The notes: a model not told the origin generated them from the sequence alone. DNA of 64,000 nucleotides from Sphaerisporangium sp. TRM90804 (GCF_029846175.1 NZ_JARWAC010000019.1:62001-126000); one strand, 5' to 3'. Numbered from the stretch's first letter, positions 8,378-18,176 are shown. Numbers and translations: made by a program.

Positions 8378-10588
8378 TCACCGCTCGGTGCCGATGCGCA
8401 CCGAAGGGGCGGGCACACCGGTCGGCGGGATCTTCCGGCTCTTCAACGCGAACGTCATGACTTCCTTGAACACTGGTGCGGCGATCTCCCCGCCGAAGTG
8501 GCCGTTCTCGGGTGCCTGCACGACGGCGAGCACCACGAGGCGTGGCGCGTCGGCGGGGGTGAACCCCACGAATGTGGAGGTATAACCGCAATACCCCTGG
8601 CAGCTCTCGTCGTACCGCATGGCGGTGCCGGTTTTACCCGCGACCCGGTATCCCTTGATGGCGGCGAGCGAACCGGTGCCCACCTGGGCGGTCACCGCGG
8701 CCTCCAGCATCGTCGTGACGTCCTTGGCCGTGCGCGCGCTCACCACGCGGGTGCGCTTGGCGGGCTTGGCCGGGACGAACCTGCGGCGCTCGTCGACGGT
8801 GCCGGCCACCAGGTGCGGGGTGATCCGCACGCCGCCGTTGGCGATGGTCTGGTAGACGCCGGCCATCTGCAGGGCCGTCACCGAGACCCCCTGGCCGAAG
8901 GAGATCGTGCAGCGCTGGCTGCCCGACCAGGTGCCGGGCGCGGGCAGCAGCCCGGCCTCCTCGCCGTAGAAGCCGCCGCCGGACCTCGCGCCGAAGCCGA
9001 ACGCCTTCAGCGCGTCGAACAGCGGCCGGTCGCCGATCTTGTCGGCGACCATCATGGTGCCCACGTTGCTGGACTCGGCGATGATGCCGGTGAAGGTGAG
9101 GTTCTCGGGCGGGTGGGCGTGCGCGTCGCGCAGGACGCGGTCGGCGCACCGGTAGTTGTCCTTGACCTCGAACATCGTCTCCGGCCGCACCACGCCGCCC
9201 TCCAGCGCCGCGGCGGCGGTGATGACCTTGTTGGTGCTGCCGGGCTCGAACACCTCGGAGACCGCGCGGTTGCGCCACTCGCCCGCGGCGCTCTGCCACT
9301 TGTTGAGGTCGACCTCCGGGGCGTTGGCCATCGCCAGCACCTGGCCGGTGCGGACGTCCATGACGATCACGCTGCCGCTGCGGGCGCCGGCGGTCTTCAC
9401 CTGCCGGGCGATGGCCTCCTGGGCGGCCCACTGGATGTCGCGGTCGACGGTGAGCCGCACCCCCTGCCCGGCGACGGGCTCCTGCCGGGTGCTGCGCGTC
9501 ATGGGGATGCGCTGGCCGGTGCCGCCGATCTCGATCGTCTGGCGACCGTCCTTGCCGCCGAGCGGCTTGTCGTAGGTCGACTCCACGCCGGTCAGGCCGG
9601 TGCCGTCGTCGCCGACGAAGCCCACCAGGCCGCTGGCGAGGGTGCCGCCCGGGTAGAGCCGCTGGTACTGCGGCGAGGCGGCGACGCCGTCGAGCTTGAG
9701 CTCCAGCACCCGCTTGGCGGTGCCGAGCGGGACGTTCCGGGCGAGCAGCGTGTAGTGCGACCTGGTCTGGGCGAGCTTCGCGGCGATGTCCTCCTTGGCG
9801 ACGCCGAGCGAGCTCGCCAGGGCCGTGGCGACCTGGTCGCGGCGGTCGGGCGGCACCTTGGAGGGGTCGGCCGAGATCTCGCGGGCCTCGACGGTGACGG
9901 CCAGCTCGTGGCCGTTGACGTCGGTGATCGGGCCGCGGCGCGCGGGCAGCGTCTCCTCGCGCACCCGCAGCGAGGCCGCCTTCGCCTCGAACACCTTGGA
10001 GTCGAGCCCCTGCAGCTGCACCAGGCGCCCCGCGAACAGCGACAGCACGACGGCCATGCCGATCAGGCCGATGTTGATGCGCCGCGAGGGGTTGCCCAGC
10101 CGCAGCGGGGCCGGGGGGCGGGGCGGCCGAGGACGGTTCGGCGCGGACCCGGCGGGCGGGCCGCCGCCGTCGCGGCCGGGCGGGACGCGCCGCCCGTCGT
10201 GACCTCTGCGGATCAGGCGCCGGGGGCCGGCGACGGTGTCCTCGGCGTCCATGGACGGCCGCACGGGACGACCGCGGCCCGAGCCGGCGGCGCCGGGCCG
10301 GTCGGGGCGGCCGGAGCCGCCCGCGGAGCCGGGCCTTTCTGGACGGCCGGAGCCCGGAACGGGCCTCTCGGGACGGCCGGGGGGATCGCCGGGCCGGTCG
10401 GGACGGCCGCCGGTGGGGCCGGGACGCTCGGGGCGGCCGGGCCCGTCGCCGGGCCGGTCGGGACGGCCGCCTCCCCCCGCCGGCCCGGGCGCGCGCCGAG
10501 GGCCTCCGGGGCCGCCTCGCCCGCCTCCCGTCCCGCCGCCGGGCCCGTTGCGGCCGGAGCGGGGAGGTCGGCCGCCGCCTTCTCTCAC
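8378..10588 (-). CDS. ftsI: Septal class B penicillin-binding protein FtsI (PBP3) with long Pro/Arg/Gly-rich cytoplasmic tail
   Basis: This 736-residue transpeptidase cross-links septal peptidoglycan. The order is: residues 1-165, a low-complexity cytoplasmic tail; one membrane segment near 168-190 (INIGLIGMAVVLSLFAGRLV); the PBP dimerisation domain; and the transpeptidase with SxxK at Ser451 (EPGSTNKV), SSN in AESSNVGTM and KTG in AGKTGTAMRY. The tail contains repeated GRPxRPG blocks and is far longer than the ~20-60 residues usual for FtsI. Its stop is followed 22 nt later by murE, and its ATG overlaps the end of the ftsL-like gene. Confidence 0.95.
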   Translation of the reverse strand: MREGGGRPPRSGRNGPGGGTGGGRGGPGGPRRAPGPAGGGGRPDRPGDGPGRPERPGPTGGRPDRPGDPPGRPERPVPGSGRPERPGSAGGSGRPDRPGAAGSGRGRPVRPSMDAEDTVAGPRRLIRRGHDGRRVPPGRDGGGPPAGSAPNRPRPPRPPAPLRLGNPSRRINIGLIGMAVVLSLFAGRLVQLQGLDSKVFEAKAASLRVREETLPARRGPITDVNGHELAVTVEAREISADPSKVPPDRRDQVATALASSLGVAKEDIAAKLAQTRSHYTLLARNVPLGTAKRVLELKLDGVAASPQYQRLYPGGTLASGLVGFVGDDGTGLTGVESTYDKPLGGKDGRQTIEIGGTGQRIPMTRSTRQEPVAGQGVRLTVDRDIQWAAQEAIARQVKTAGARSGSVIVMDVRTGQVLAMANAPEVDLNKWQSAAGEWRNRAVSEVFEPGSTNKVITAAAALEGGVVRPETMFEVKDNYRCADRVLRDAHAHPPENLTFTGIIAESSNVGTMMVADKIGDRPLFDALKAFGFGARSGGGFYGEEAGLLPAPGTWSGSQRCTISFGQGVSVTALQMAGVYQTIANGGVRITPHLVAGTVDERRRFVPAKPAKRTRVVSARTAKDVTTMLEAAVTAQVGTGSLAAIKGYRVAGKTGTAMRYDESCQGYCGYTSTFVGFTPADAPRLVVLAVVQAPENGHFGGEIAAPVFKEVMTFALKSRKIPPTGVPAPSVRIGTER

Positions 10589-11196
10589 CGGGGCGAGACC
10601 TCCGCCTGGGAGGTGTCACCGCCGGTCGCGGACGCGTTCTCGCGGGCCCGCGACCCCTCGCCGCCCGCCTGGGCCGCGCCGCCGGTGGGGGTGACCACAC
10701 GGCTCTGCGGCCGGGTGGTCAGCCCCTTGGCGGGGTCGATGAAGACCGGGGCGGCGTCGTCGGGCTTGAAGGTCGGGTTGGCCGCACGCCGCGCGATCTC
10801 GCCGGGCTGGGACTTGATCAGAAGGCTCTTGTTCATGTCCTGCGCCTGCTGGTGGAGCCGCTTGGTGCTGTCGCGAAGGTCGTTCATGCGGAACGAGTCC
10901 TTGGCCAGGACGGTGTTGAGCAGCAGCAGGCTCACCAGGCCGCCGCACAGCAGGCCGACGACGAGCAGCACGAACGGGGCGCGCGGCGCGTTGCGCGGCG
11001 TGGACGGCGGCCGCACGCCGCCGCCCGCCGGCTTGGCCGCCGGGCGCGCGGGCGCGCGCCGGACGGGACGCGGCGGCGCCGGGGCCGCGCGGCGCCGGGT
11101 CGTGGCGGGCGCGGCGGCGCCGCGCTCGGGACGCTCGCCCAGGGCCGTAGCCGCCCGGCCGCCGGTGTCCCGGCCGATCTCCTTCTCCATGCTCAT
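10585..11196 (-). CDS. ftsL: FtsL-like septum-formation protein
   Basis: This 203-residue bitopic protein has a basic Pro/Ala-rich cytoplasmic N-terminus (~1-72), one transmembrane helix ([20 protein letters not shown], ~73-93), a short heptad-like extracytoplasmic stretch ([19 protein letters not shown]) and a disordered tail. Position between rsmH and ftsI plus this topology identify it as the FtsL counterpart, which recruits the FtsW/FtsI pair; sequence similarity in this family is weak, so the call rests on context. It overlaps both neighbours by ATGA. Confidence 0.82.
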   Translation of the reverse strand: MSMEKEIGRDTGGRAATALGERPERGAAAPATTRRRAAPAPPRPVRRAPARPAAKPAGGGVRPPSTPRNAPRAPFVLLVVGLLCGGLVSLLLLNTVLAKDSFRMNDLRDSTKRLHQQAQDMNKSLLIKSQPGEIARRAANPTFKPDDAAPVFIDPAKGLTTRPQSRVVTPTGGAAQAGGEGSRARENASATGGDTSQAEVSPR

Positions 11197-12164
11197 TCCG
11201 GCTCCCGGATCCTCTCTGCCGCACGCAACCTCGCCGAGGCCGCGCGCGGGTTGGCCGCGACCTCCTGCTCGTCTGGAACCTCTGCTCCCCTGGTCACCAG
11301 GCGGAACCTCGGCTGGTGCGCCGGCAACGGGACGGGAAGCCCCGGGGGGCCGGTGTCCTTGGTTCTCGCCGCGAGGACCTGCTTGCTGATGCGGTCCTCC
11401 AGTGAGTGGTAGGAGAGCACGACCACGCGCCCCCCGACCGCCAGCGCATCGAGTGCCGCGGGAAGGGCCCGCTCGAAAGCGGTCAACTCCCCGTTGACCT
11501 CGATTCGTAACGCCTGGAACGTTCTTTTCGCGGGATTTCCGCCAGTTCGACGGGTCGCCGCGGGGATGGCCTCGCGGACGATCTCCGCCAGGCGCTTGGT
11601 GGAGGTGATCGGGCTCGCCGCCCGCTCCCTCAGCAGGAACCGCGAGACGCGGGACGCGAAACGCTCCTCGCCGTAGTCGCGCAGGATGCGCGTCAGCTCG
11701 CCCTCGGAATAGGTGTTGACCACCACGTCGGCCGTGAGCTCCTGCTGTGGGTCCATGCGCATGTCGAGCGGGGCGTCCTGGCTGTAGGCGAAGCCGCGCT
11801 CGGCCTCGTCGAGCTGCGGCGACGACACGCCGAGGTCGAACAGCACGCCGTCCACCCGGGGGCGGCCCGCGCGGGCCAGCACCTCGGGGAGCTCGTCGGA
11901 GACCGCCCGCACCAGCGTGATGCGACCGGCGTAGGGCGCGAGGCGCGCGGTGGAGCGCTCGATCGCGTCGGGGTCGCGGTCGACGCCGATCAGGTGGAGG
12001 CGGGGATGCGCGGCCAGCAGGGCCTCCGCGTGGCCGCCGAGGCCCAGGTTGGCGTCGACGAGCACGGGCTCGGAGCCGCCCAGCGCGGGAGCCAGCAGCT
12101 CCAGCACGCGCCCGAGCATCACCGGAACGTGACCGCCCGGCTCGGCATGGCTCGTGTCATGCAT
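11193..12164 (-). CDS. rsmH: 16S rRNA (cytosine(1402)-N4)-methyltransferase RsmH (MraW)
   Basis: This 323-residue SAM-dependent methyltransferase modifies N4 of C1402 in the ribosomal P site. It begins [17 protein letters not shown], followed by the SAM-binding [23 protein letters not shown], the family motif [17 protein letters not shown] and the late motif [16 protein letters not shown]. The ATG at 12164 has a G-rich ribosome-binding site 7-12 nt upstream. About 290 nt separate it from mraZ. Confidence 0.97.
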   Translation of the reverse strand: MHDTSHAEPGGHVPVMLGRVLELLAPALGGSEPVLVDANLGLGGHAEALLAAHPRLHLIGVDRDPDAIERSTARLAPYAGRITLVRAVSDELPEVLARAGRPRVDGVLFDLGVSSPQLDEAERGFAYSQDAPLDMRMDPQQELTADVVVNTYSEGELTRILRDYGEERFASRVSRFLLRERAASPITSTKRLAEIVREAIPAATRRTGGNPAKRTFQALRIEVNGELTAFERALPAALDALAVGGRVVVLSYHSLEDRISKQVLAARTKDTGPPGLPVPLPAHQPRFRLVTRGAEVPDEQEVAANPRAASARLRAAERIREPE

Positions 12165-12456
12165 CGGTCCAACCCCCTTCGCCGCCTCGGCCGTGTCGTC
12201 GAAGCCCCGTGACACGTACCAGCTCGCGGATGCGCGGCAATTCTGCACGTCTTCCCGCCGGTGGACTACCGCCCCACCCCTGTAGACGGCTCGCCCGGCC
12301 AGGTCCCCATCCGCGTCCCCCTCTTCGCGCCGCGCCACCTGACACCGGGGAAGGTGCATCAGCTGGCGGCGGCGCCGTGATGGCCGGGGGAAGCCCGGCC
12401 CAGCGGGAGCGGGTGGAGACCTCGCCGAACGACGTCGTGCCGACGAGTCGACCGTT
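12165..12456 (-). other. mraZ-rsmH spacer
   Basis: This 292-nt gap is the longest inside the dcw operon. It contains the rsmH ribosome-binding site near the low-coordinate end. I see no reliable second promoter, hairpin or small gene in it. Confidence 0.4.
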
Positions 12457-12888
12457 TCAAAGCACTCCGGGCAGCACCTCCTCCGACAGTTCGGAGAAGG
12501 CCTGCTCTTGGTCGGCCAGGTAGGTCTCCCAGGCCGTGGCGTCCCAGATCTCCAGCCGCGTGTTGGCCCCGATGACCACACAGTCGCGACGGAGGCCCGC
12601 GTATTCGCGCAGGCTCTGGGGGATGGTGATCCGCCCCTGTTTGTCGGGCGTCTCGTCGGAAGCGCTCGCGAAGAAGACACGACTGTAATCGCGGACGGCC
12701 TTGGCTGTCACAGGCGCGGTACGCAGCGCCTCGGTGATGCGCTGGAACTCCTCCACGGGGAACACGTAGAGGCACCGCTCCTGGCCCTTGGTGATCACAA
12801 GACCCTCCGCCAGCTCCTCACGGTACTTCGCCGGCAGGAACAGTCGTCCTTTCTCGTCCAGACGCGGGTGATGAGTGCCGAGGAACAC
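12457..12888 (-). CDS. mraZ: Transcriptional regulator MraZ
   Basis: This 143-residue protein has two tandem AbrB/SpoVT-like domains: residues ~1-50 ([20 protein letters not shown]) and ~75-125 ([18 protein letters not shown]). MraZ binds direct repeats ahead of its own operon as a ring-shaped oligomer and represses the dcw genes. The start is the GTG at 12888, which gives the usual length and the conserved [13 protein letters not shown] opening; an open frame continues upstream to 12981 but would read through the operator and promoter. Confidence 0.96.
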   Translation of the reverse strand: MFLGTHHPRLDEKGRLFLPAKYREELAEGLVITKGQERCLYVFPVEEFQRITEALRTAPVTAKAVRDYSRVFFASASDETPDKQGRITIPQSLREYAGLRRDCVVIGANTRLEIWDATAWETYLADQEQAFSELSEEVLPGVL

Positions 12889-12939
12889 CGGCCCCACCTC
12901 CCGTGCCACGTGGAACGGCCGGCGCTGTGGCACCAGCCC

Positions 12940-12981
12940 CTCCACTGCGCACCACCATACTCCACTTCTCCCCACCGTCAA
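12940..12981 (-). promoter_or_regulatory. dcw promoter with four MraZ boxes
   Basis: Read on the minus strand, a -35-like TTGACG (12981-12976) is followed after 16 nt by TATGGT (12959-12954). Four direct repeats of GTGGNG sit exactly 10 bp apart at 12970-12975, 12960-12965, 12950-12955 and 12940-12945 (GTGGGG, GTGGAG, GTGGTG, GTGGAG). This matches the known MraZ operator design of GTGG-type boxes on a helical-turn spacing. The boxes overlap the spacer and -10, which fits autorepression. Confidence 0.85.
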
Positions 12982-13383
12982 CTAATTCAGCGGGTTCGCC
13001 TCGGCGATTCGCCGCACGTTTTCCCAGTTCAGAAGGGGTGGAGCGGAGTGGAGCGCCGGAGACCGCGCCCCCGCGCCCGGCGTGTCGCCGCAGGGCGCCC
13101 GTGGCCTCGTGGGGCGCCTGGGGCGGGGAATCACCGTCACGGCGGGGCCGCGGTGGAGGAGAGTGGAGGGCGCGCCGCCCGGTCCCGGGTCGCGGGATCG
13201 GCACCGCGGCGGCACCCGATCACGACCCGACCGCGGCACACAAGGCCTGCTCATCCGGAATGTGGCGGAAAGTCGCTCCGGAACTCGCGGCATCGTAGTG
13301 TCGGTAGACACAATGAAGAAGGAATCGCGAAGCCCCCGCGCGACCATCCCGACGCGGGGCTGCCACACCCTCATGGAGGCCCA
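12982..13383. promoter_or_regulatory. Divergent mraZ / moxR intergenic region
   Basis: This ~400-nt gap separates the divergent mraZ and moxR genes. Near the moxR end there is TAGTGT (13296-13301), a possible -10, followed by an inverted repeat TGTC-GGTA-GACA at 13300-13311. A 26-codon frame (13313-13393) overlaps the moxR start. The rest is GC-rich with no gene that I can support. Confidence 0.4.
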
Positions 13384-14388
13384 GTGGGCATAACCCACGA
13401 TGTCGAACAGGAGCTGGAGGGTCTGGTCGCCACGGCGCATCGGATCCGCGAGGCGATCGAGTCGGTGATCGAGGGCAAAGGCGACGCCGTCCGGCTCACC
13501 CTCACGGTGCTTCTGGCCGAGGGCCACCTGCTCATCGAAGACGTCCCCGGCGTCGGCAAGACCATGCTCGCCAAGGCGCTCGCGAGGTCCATCGACTGTC
13601 CGGTGCGCCGCGTGCAGTTCACCCCCGACCTGCTCCCCAGCGACATCACCGGCGTCAGCGCCTTCAACCAGCAGTCGCGGGAGTTCGAGTTCAAGCCCGG
13701 CCCGGTGTTCGCCAACATCGTGGTCGGCGACGAGATCAACCGCGCCTCCCCCAAGACCCAGTCGGCGCTGCTGGAGTGCATGGAGGAGCACCAGGTCACC
13801 GTGGACGGGCGCACGTACCACCTGGACGGCCCGTTCATGGTGATCGCGACGCAGAACCCCGTCGAGATGGAGGGCACCTATCCGCTGCCCGAGGCGCAGC
13901 GCGACCGTTTCACCGCCCGGATCGCGATGGGCTACCCCGAGCCCGCCGCCGAGCTGGAGATGCTCGACGTGCACGGCGCCTCCTCGCCGCTGGACAAGCT
14001 GCAGCCGGTCGCCACCACCGCCGAGGTGCGCGCCCTGATCGACGCCGTGCGCGCGGTGTACGTCTCCCAGGCGGTCAAGCGGTACGCCGTCGACCTGGTG
14101 ACGGCCACCCGCCAGTCCCCCGACCTGCGGCTCGGCGCCTCCCCGCGCGCCACCCTGCACCTGGTGCGCGCGGCGCGCGCGCACGCCGCGCTCGCCGGGC
14201 GCGACTACGTCATCCCCGACGACCTTCAGGACCTGGCCGTCCCGGTCCTCGCGCACCGCCTGCTCCCCAGCATGGAGGCCCAGGGCATGCGCCGCCGCCC
14301 CGAAGAGGTCATGGCGGACCTGCTGCGCCGGGTCCCGGTGCCGGAGAGCCGCGAGAAGGGGGCCGGCGAGGCGGGTCCGCCCCGGTGA
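13384..14388 (+). CDS. MoxR-type AAA+ ATPase
   Basis: This 334-residue MoxR-family AAA+ protein is a chaperone-like ATPase usually encoded with DUF58 and membrane transglutaminase genes, as here. It shows Walker A in EDVPGVGKTMLAKAL, the MoxR-specific Walker B/sensor stretch VVGDEINRASPKTQSALLE and sensor 1 in VIATQNPVEMEGTYPLPEAQ. The start is taken as GTG 13384 (VGITHDVEQELEGL), with GGAGG 4 nt upstream; the spacing is short. Its stop overlaps the next GTG (GTGA). The substrate of this complex is not known. Confidence 0.93.
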   Translation: MGITHDVEQELEGLVATAHRIREAIESVIEGKGDAVRLTLTVLLAEGHLLIEDVPGVGKTMLAKALARSIDCPVRRVQFTPDLLPSDITGVSAFNQQSREFEFKPGPVFANIVVGDEINRASPKTQSALLECMEEHQVTVDGRTYHLDGPFMVIATQNPVEMEGTYPLPEAQRDRFTARIAMGYPEPAAELEMLDVHGASSPLDKLQPVATTAEVRALIDAVRAVYVSQAVKRYAVDLVTATRQSPDLRLGASPRATLHLVRAARAHAALAGRDYVIPDDLQDLAVPVLAHRLLPSMEAQGMRRRPEEVMADLLRRVPVPESREKGAGEAGPPR

Positions 14389-15668
14389 CGGCCGGGCTCC
14401 GGGCGCTCACCTCGCGCGGGCGCTCCTTTCTCGCCTCGGGCGTCGCGGCGCTGCTGTGCGCGTTCTTCCTGGGCGAGCACGACCTGCTGCGCGTCAGCAT
14501 CCTGATCATCGCGCTCCCGCTGCTGGCGGCCCTCGTGGCCGCCCGCACGCGCTACCGCCTGGCGTGCGCGAGGCGACTCGACCCGGGCAGGGTCGAGGTG
14601 GGCTCCGACAGCACGGTGACGGTGCGGCTGGAGAACGTCACCCGGCTGCCGACCGGGCTGCTGCTGATCGAGGACACCGTGCCCTACGCCGTCGGGGCCC
14701 GCCCGCGCTTCGTGCTCGACCGGGTGGAGCCGCGCGGCGTGCGGGAGATCGACTACAAGGTGCGGTCCGACCTGCGCGGCCGGTTCCCCATCGGCCCGCT
14801 GTCGGTGCGCATCACCGACCCCTTCGGGCTGGTGGAGCTCACCCGGGCGTTCACCGCGACCGACACGCTCATGGTGGTGCCCGAGGTCGTGCGGCTGCCG
14901 CACGTCCGGCTGTCCGGGGAGTGGACCGGCGGCGGCGAGAGCCGCACCGCCAGCGCCGCGGCGGCGGGCGAGGACGACATCGGCCCCCGCGAGTACCGCC
15001 AGGGCGACGACCTGCGCCGGGTGCACTGGCGCTCCACCGCCCGGTACGGCGAGCTGATGGTCCGCCGCGAGGAGCAGCAGTGGCAGAGCCGCGGCGCGCT
15101 CCTGCTGGACACGCGCAGGCACGCCCACCGCGGTGAGGGGCCGCGTTCGTCGTTCGAGGTCGCCGTCTCGGCGGCGGCGTCGATCGGCGTGCAGCTGGCC
15201 CGCGACGGTCTCGGGCTGCGCCTGGTCACCGACCAGGGCGCCCAGCACCTGGGCGACCTCGGCGGCGGGCAGTCCCTGCTCGACGCGCTCGCCGTCGTGC
15301 GGCAGAGCTCCGCGCGGACACTGGATACGGGCGTCTCGGCCCTGCGCCAGGGCGGAGGGGACGGCCTCATCGTCGCCGTGGTCGGCGAGCTGGACGCCGC
15401 GGAGGCGCACGCGCTGGCCCGGCTGCGCAACGGCGGCGTCACCGGCGTCGCCGTCGTGCTCGACGTGGCCACCTGGCAGCACGTCCCCGCCCACCACGCG
15501 GGGGGCGACGAGTCGTTCGAGACCGCCCGCGCCGTGCTGGCCGGGGCGGGGTGGCGGGTGGTGCGGCTGCCCGCCGGGACCTCGCTGGCGAGCGTCTGGC
15601 AGGAGGCCGCGCGCAACGAGCGGTTCACCGGTTCGCGATCCCCGATGACGGCAGGAGACGCCGCATGA
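14385..15668 (+). CDS. DUF58 domain membrane protein
   Basis: This 427-residue protein has two N-terminal hydrophobic segments (~15-55), a beta-rich extracytoplasmic-type middle, and the DUF58 signature GEDDIGPREYRQGDDLRRVHW followed by RYGELMVRREE. DUF58 is related to von Willebrand A folds and is thought to be the partner of MoxR ATPases. The GTG start at 14385 overlaps the moxR TGA, and its own TGA overlaps the next ATG, so all three genes are translationally coupled. Confidence 0.92.
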   Translation: MTAGLRALTSRGRSFLASGVAALLCAFFLGEHDLLRVSILIIALPLLAALVAARTRYRLACARRLDPGRVEVGSDSTVTVRLENVTRLPTGLLLIEDTVPYAVGARPRFVLDRVEPRGVREIDYKVRSDLRGRFPIGPLSVRITDPFGLVELTRAFTATDTLMVVPEVVRLPHVRLSGEWTGGGESRTASAAAAGEDDIGPREYRQGDDLRRVHWRSTARYGELMVRREEQQWQSRGALLLDTRRHAHRGEGPRSSFEVAVSAAASIGVQLARDGLGLRLVTDQGAQHLGDLGGGQSLLDALAVVRQSSARTLDTGVSALRQGGGDGLIVAVVGELDAAEAHALARLRNGGVTGVAVVLDVATWQHVPAHHAGGDESFETARAVLAGAGWRVVRLPAGTSLASVWQEAARNERFTGSRSPMTAGDAA

Positions 15669-18172
15669 GACTCCCGATCGCGGCCGGGCTGGCCACGGCG
15701 GCGGTGTCGCTGACCCTCTACCCCCTGTTCCACGGCGGCGTCTGGTTCTGGACGGGGCTGGGAGCGATCATCCTGGTCGCGGCCGTCTCGGTGCTGGCCG
15801 CCCGTCCGGGCGTGCCCCTGTGGCTCGCGCCGCCGGCGCAGGCCCTCGTGCTGAGCGTCTACGTGACGGCGGTGTTCGCCGGCGAGGAGGCCTGGGCCGG
15901 GCTGGTGCCCACCAAGGACTCGATGATCGCCCTGGCCGGGCTGCTGGGCGAGGGGTTCACCGACATCCAGCGGTACGCCGCGCCCGTCCCGGTCAACCCG
16001 GGGATCGCCCTGCTCACGGCGGGCGGCGTCGGGCTGATCGCGATGCTGGTCGACCTGCTGGCCGTGCGGCTGCGCCGCGCGGCGCTGGCGGGCCTGCCGC
16101 TGCTCGCGCTGTTCACGGTGCCCGCGGCGGTGATGTCCGATCCCATCGGGTGGCCGGCGTTCATCATCGCCGCGCTCGGGTACGTCGGGCTGCTCACCGC
16201 CGACGGGCGCGAGCGCGTCGGCCAGTGGGGGCGGGCCGTGCTGGTGCGCCGCGCGCGCCCGGCGGGGCCGGCCGGGGCGTCGGGCCGGTCCGACACCCTG
16301 CCGCTGTCGCTGGCGGGCAAGCGCATCGGGTTCGCGGCCATCGCCCTGGCCATCGGGATCCCCGCGCTGCTGCCCACCCTGTCCCCCAGCCCGCTGTTCG
16401 GCTTCGGCGTGGGGTCGGGGACGGGCGGGGGCGGGAACACGATCACGATCCCCAACCCGATCGCGAGCCTGCGCGGCCAGCTGAACCAGCCCGACAACGC
16501 CACGGTGCTGACCTACACCAACAACGACAACGTCCCGCGCTACATGCGCATGTACTCGCTGGACACCTTCGACGGCGAGCAGTGGACGATGTCGCAGCCG
16601 CGCGGCCGCCCCGAGAACCGGGTGGCCCTGGGCCCGCTGCCCAGCCCGCCGGGGCTGTCCGCCTCCATCCCGGTCGAGAACGTCGCGACGTCGGTCAGGG
16701 TCAGCGAGGACGTCGAGGGCCTGAGCTTCCTGCCGCTGCCGTACCCGGCGACGTCGGTGCAGGTGGAGGGCGACTGGCGTGCCGACGAGAGCACGCTCAT
16801 GGTCTTCTCCACCCGTGACACGGCCGGGGGCCAGGAGTACAACGTCGCGAGCCAGGAGCCCCAGCCCACGTTCGAGACCCTGCGCGACCTGCCCGCGAAC
16901 CCGTCGGAAGCGGTGGCCGAGCGCTACCTGAGCATTCCCGACAGCCTGCCCCGGCCGATCCGCGCGACGGCCGCCACGGTCGTGCAGGGCGCCGAGTCCC
17001 AGTACCTCCAGGCGGTCGCGCTGCAGGACTGGTTCACCTCCGAGGGAGGGTTCACCTACAGCCTTCAGACGCAGGGGAACGGCGTCAACGCGCTGATGGA
17101 GTTCCTGCAGAACAAGACCGGCTACTGCGAGCAGTTCGCCGCGGCCATGGCGGTGATGGCCCGGACGCTGGGCATCCCCGCCCGCGTCGCCATCGGGTAC
17201 ACCGGGGGAAGCCTGATCGAGGGCTCCTGGCAGATCCGCACCCACGACCTGCACGCCTGGCCGGAGCTGTACTTCGAGGGCGCGGGGTGGCTGCGCTTCG
17301 AGCCCACGCCCGCCGGCGGGTTCGGGCAGGCGACGGCGCGGGTGCCCGACTACTCCCGGGCGCCGATCTCCACCGACACCCCCGGCGGCGGGGCCACCCC
17401 GAGCGCGTCGGCCGCCCCCGACACCACCGCGGCGTCCCAGAACCCGGCCATGCGCGACCCGCGCGACCCCGACGCGGGGCTGGGCTTCGATCCGATCGTC
17501 ACGGACACGGGCCTGCCCGTCCCGGCCCGGATCGGCATCGGCCTCGCCGTCGCGGCGCTGCTCGCTCTGCTCCCGGCCGCCTGGCGGGCGGCCACCCGCC
17601 GGCGGCGCCGCCACGCCTGGGCCCGCGTCCCGGCTTCCACCGGGCCGGGCGGCCCGCCGGGCGTGCCCGGCGGTGGTGCGGAAGACGCCCGGGCCGCCCT
17701 GGACGGCGAGCGGCTCGGCGCGGCGGTGGAGGCCACCTGGCGCGAGCTGGTCGACACGCTGCGCGACCTCGGCCTCGGCCACGACCCGAGCGAGACGCCG
17801 CGTGCCCTGGCCCGCAGGCTGACCGAGCGGCACGAGCTGGACGCCGAGACGGCCGCGGCCGTGGCGAGGATCGCCTCGGCCCAGGAGCGCCTGCGCTACG
17901 CCCGCACCCCCGGCCGCATCGGCTCCCTGACCGGGGACATGCGCCGGGTGGAAGGGACGCTGCGCGAGACGGTCTCCCGGGGGCGCCGCCTGCGCGCGAC
18001 GCTGCTGCCGTCCTCGACGCTGCTGAGCCTGCGGGCGGCGGGCGAGAAGGTGCTCGACGGGTTCGACCGCCTGGAGAACCTCCGGATCCGGCGCCCCGGC
18101 CGGGCCGCTCCCCCGGAGCCCCCGGCGCGGCGCGCCACGGACGACCGCGTCCTCGCCGGCTCCCGCGACTGA
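15665..18172 (+). CDS. TgpA-like membrane transglutaminase
   Basis: This 835-residue protein has six or more N-terminal membrane helices (~1-245), an extracytoplasmic transglutaminase-like domain with catalytic Cys488 (TGYCEQFAAAM) and His530 (THDLHAWPEL), a disordered Ser/Thr/Pro linker, a further helix near 620-640 (RIGIGLAVAALLALLPAAW) and a C-terminal DUF4129-like cytoplasmic region. It closes the MoxR-DUF58-transglutaminase operon. The target of the transglutaminase or protease activity is not established in this family. Confidence 0.92.
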   Translation: MRLPIAAGLATAAVSLTLYPLFHGGVWFWTGLGAIILVAAVSVLAARPGVPLWLAPPAQALVLSVYVTAVFAGEEAWAGLVPTKDSMIALAGLLGEGFTDIQRYAAPVPVNPGIALLTAGGVGLIAMLVDLLAVRLRRAALAGLPLLALFTVPAAVMSDPIGWPAFIIAALGYVGLLTADGRERVGQWGRAVLVRRARPAGPAGASGRSDTLPLSLAGKRIGFAAIALAIGIPALLPTLSPSPLFGFGVGSGTGGGGNTITIPNPIASLRGQLNQPDNATVLTYTNNDNVPRYMRMYSLDTFDGEQWTMSQPRGRPENRVALGPLPSPPGLSASIPVENVATSVRVSEDVEGLSFLPLPYPATSVQVEGDWRADESTLMVFSTRDTAGGQEYNVASQEPQPTFETLRDLPANPSEAVAERYLSIPDSLPRPIRATAATVVQGAESQYLQAVALQDWFTSEGGFTYSLQTQGNGVNALMEFLQNKTGYCEQFAAAMAVMARTLGIPARVAIGYTGGSLIEGSWQIRTHDLHAWPELYFEGAGWLRFEPTPAGGFGQATARVPDYSRAPISTDTPGGGATPSASAAPDTTAASQNPAMRDPRDPDAGLGFDPIVTDTGLPVPARIGIGLAVAALLALLPAAWRAATRRRRRHAWARVPASTGPGGPPGVPGGGAEDARAALDGERLGAAVEATWRELVDTLRDLGLGHDPSETPRALARRLTERHELDAETAAAVARIASAQERLRYARTPGRIGSLTGDMRRVEGTLRETVSRGRRLRATLLPSSTLLSLRAAGEKVLDGFDRLENLRIRRPGRAAPPEPPARRATDDRVLAGSRD

Positions 18173-18176
18173 GCCA

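Noticed and set aside
5470-8460. A 996-residue plus-strand open frame opposite murF/murE
   Set aside because: It is antisense to two strongly identified Mur ligases and has the biased Gly/Ala/Asp/His composition of a mirror frame.
12889-12981. ATG at 12981 as the mraZ start (174 residues)
   Set aside because: It would translate the promoter and all MraZ boxes. The GTG at 12888 gives the conserved length and N-terminus.
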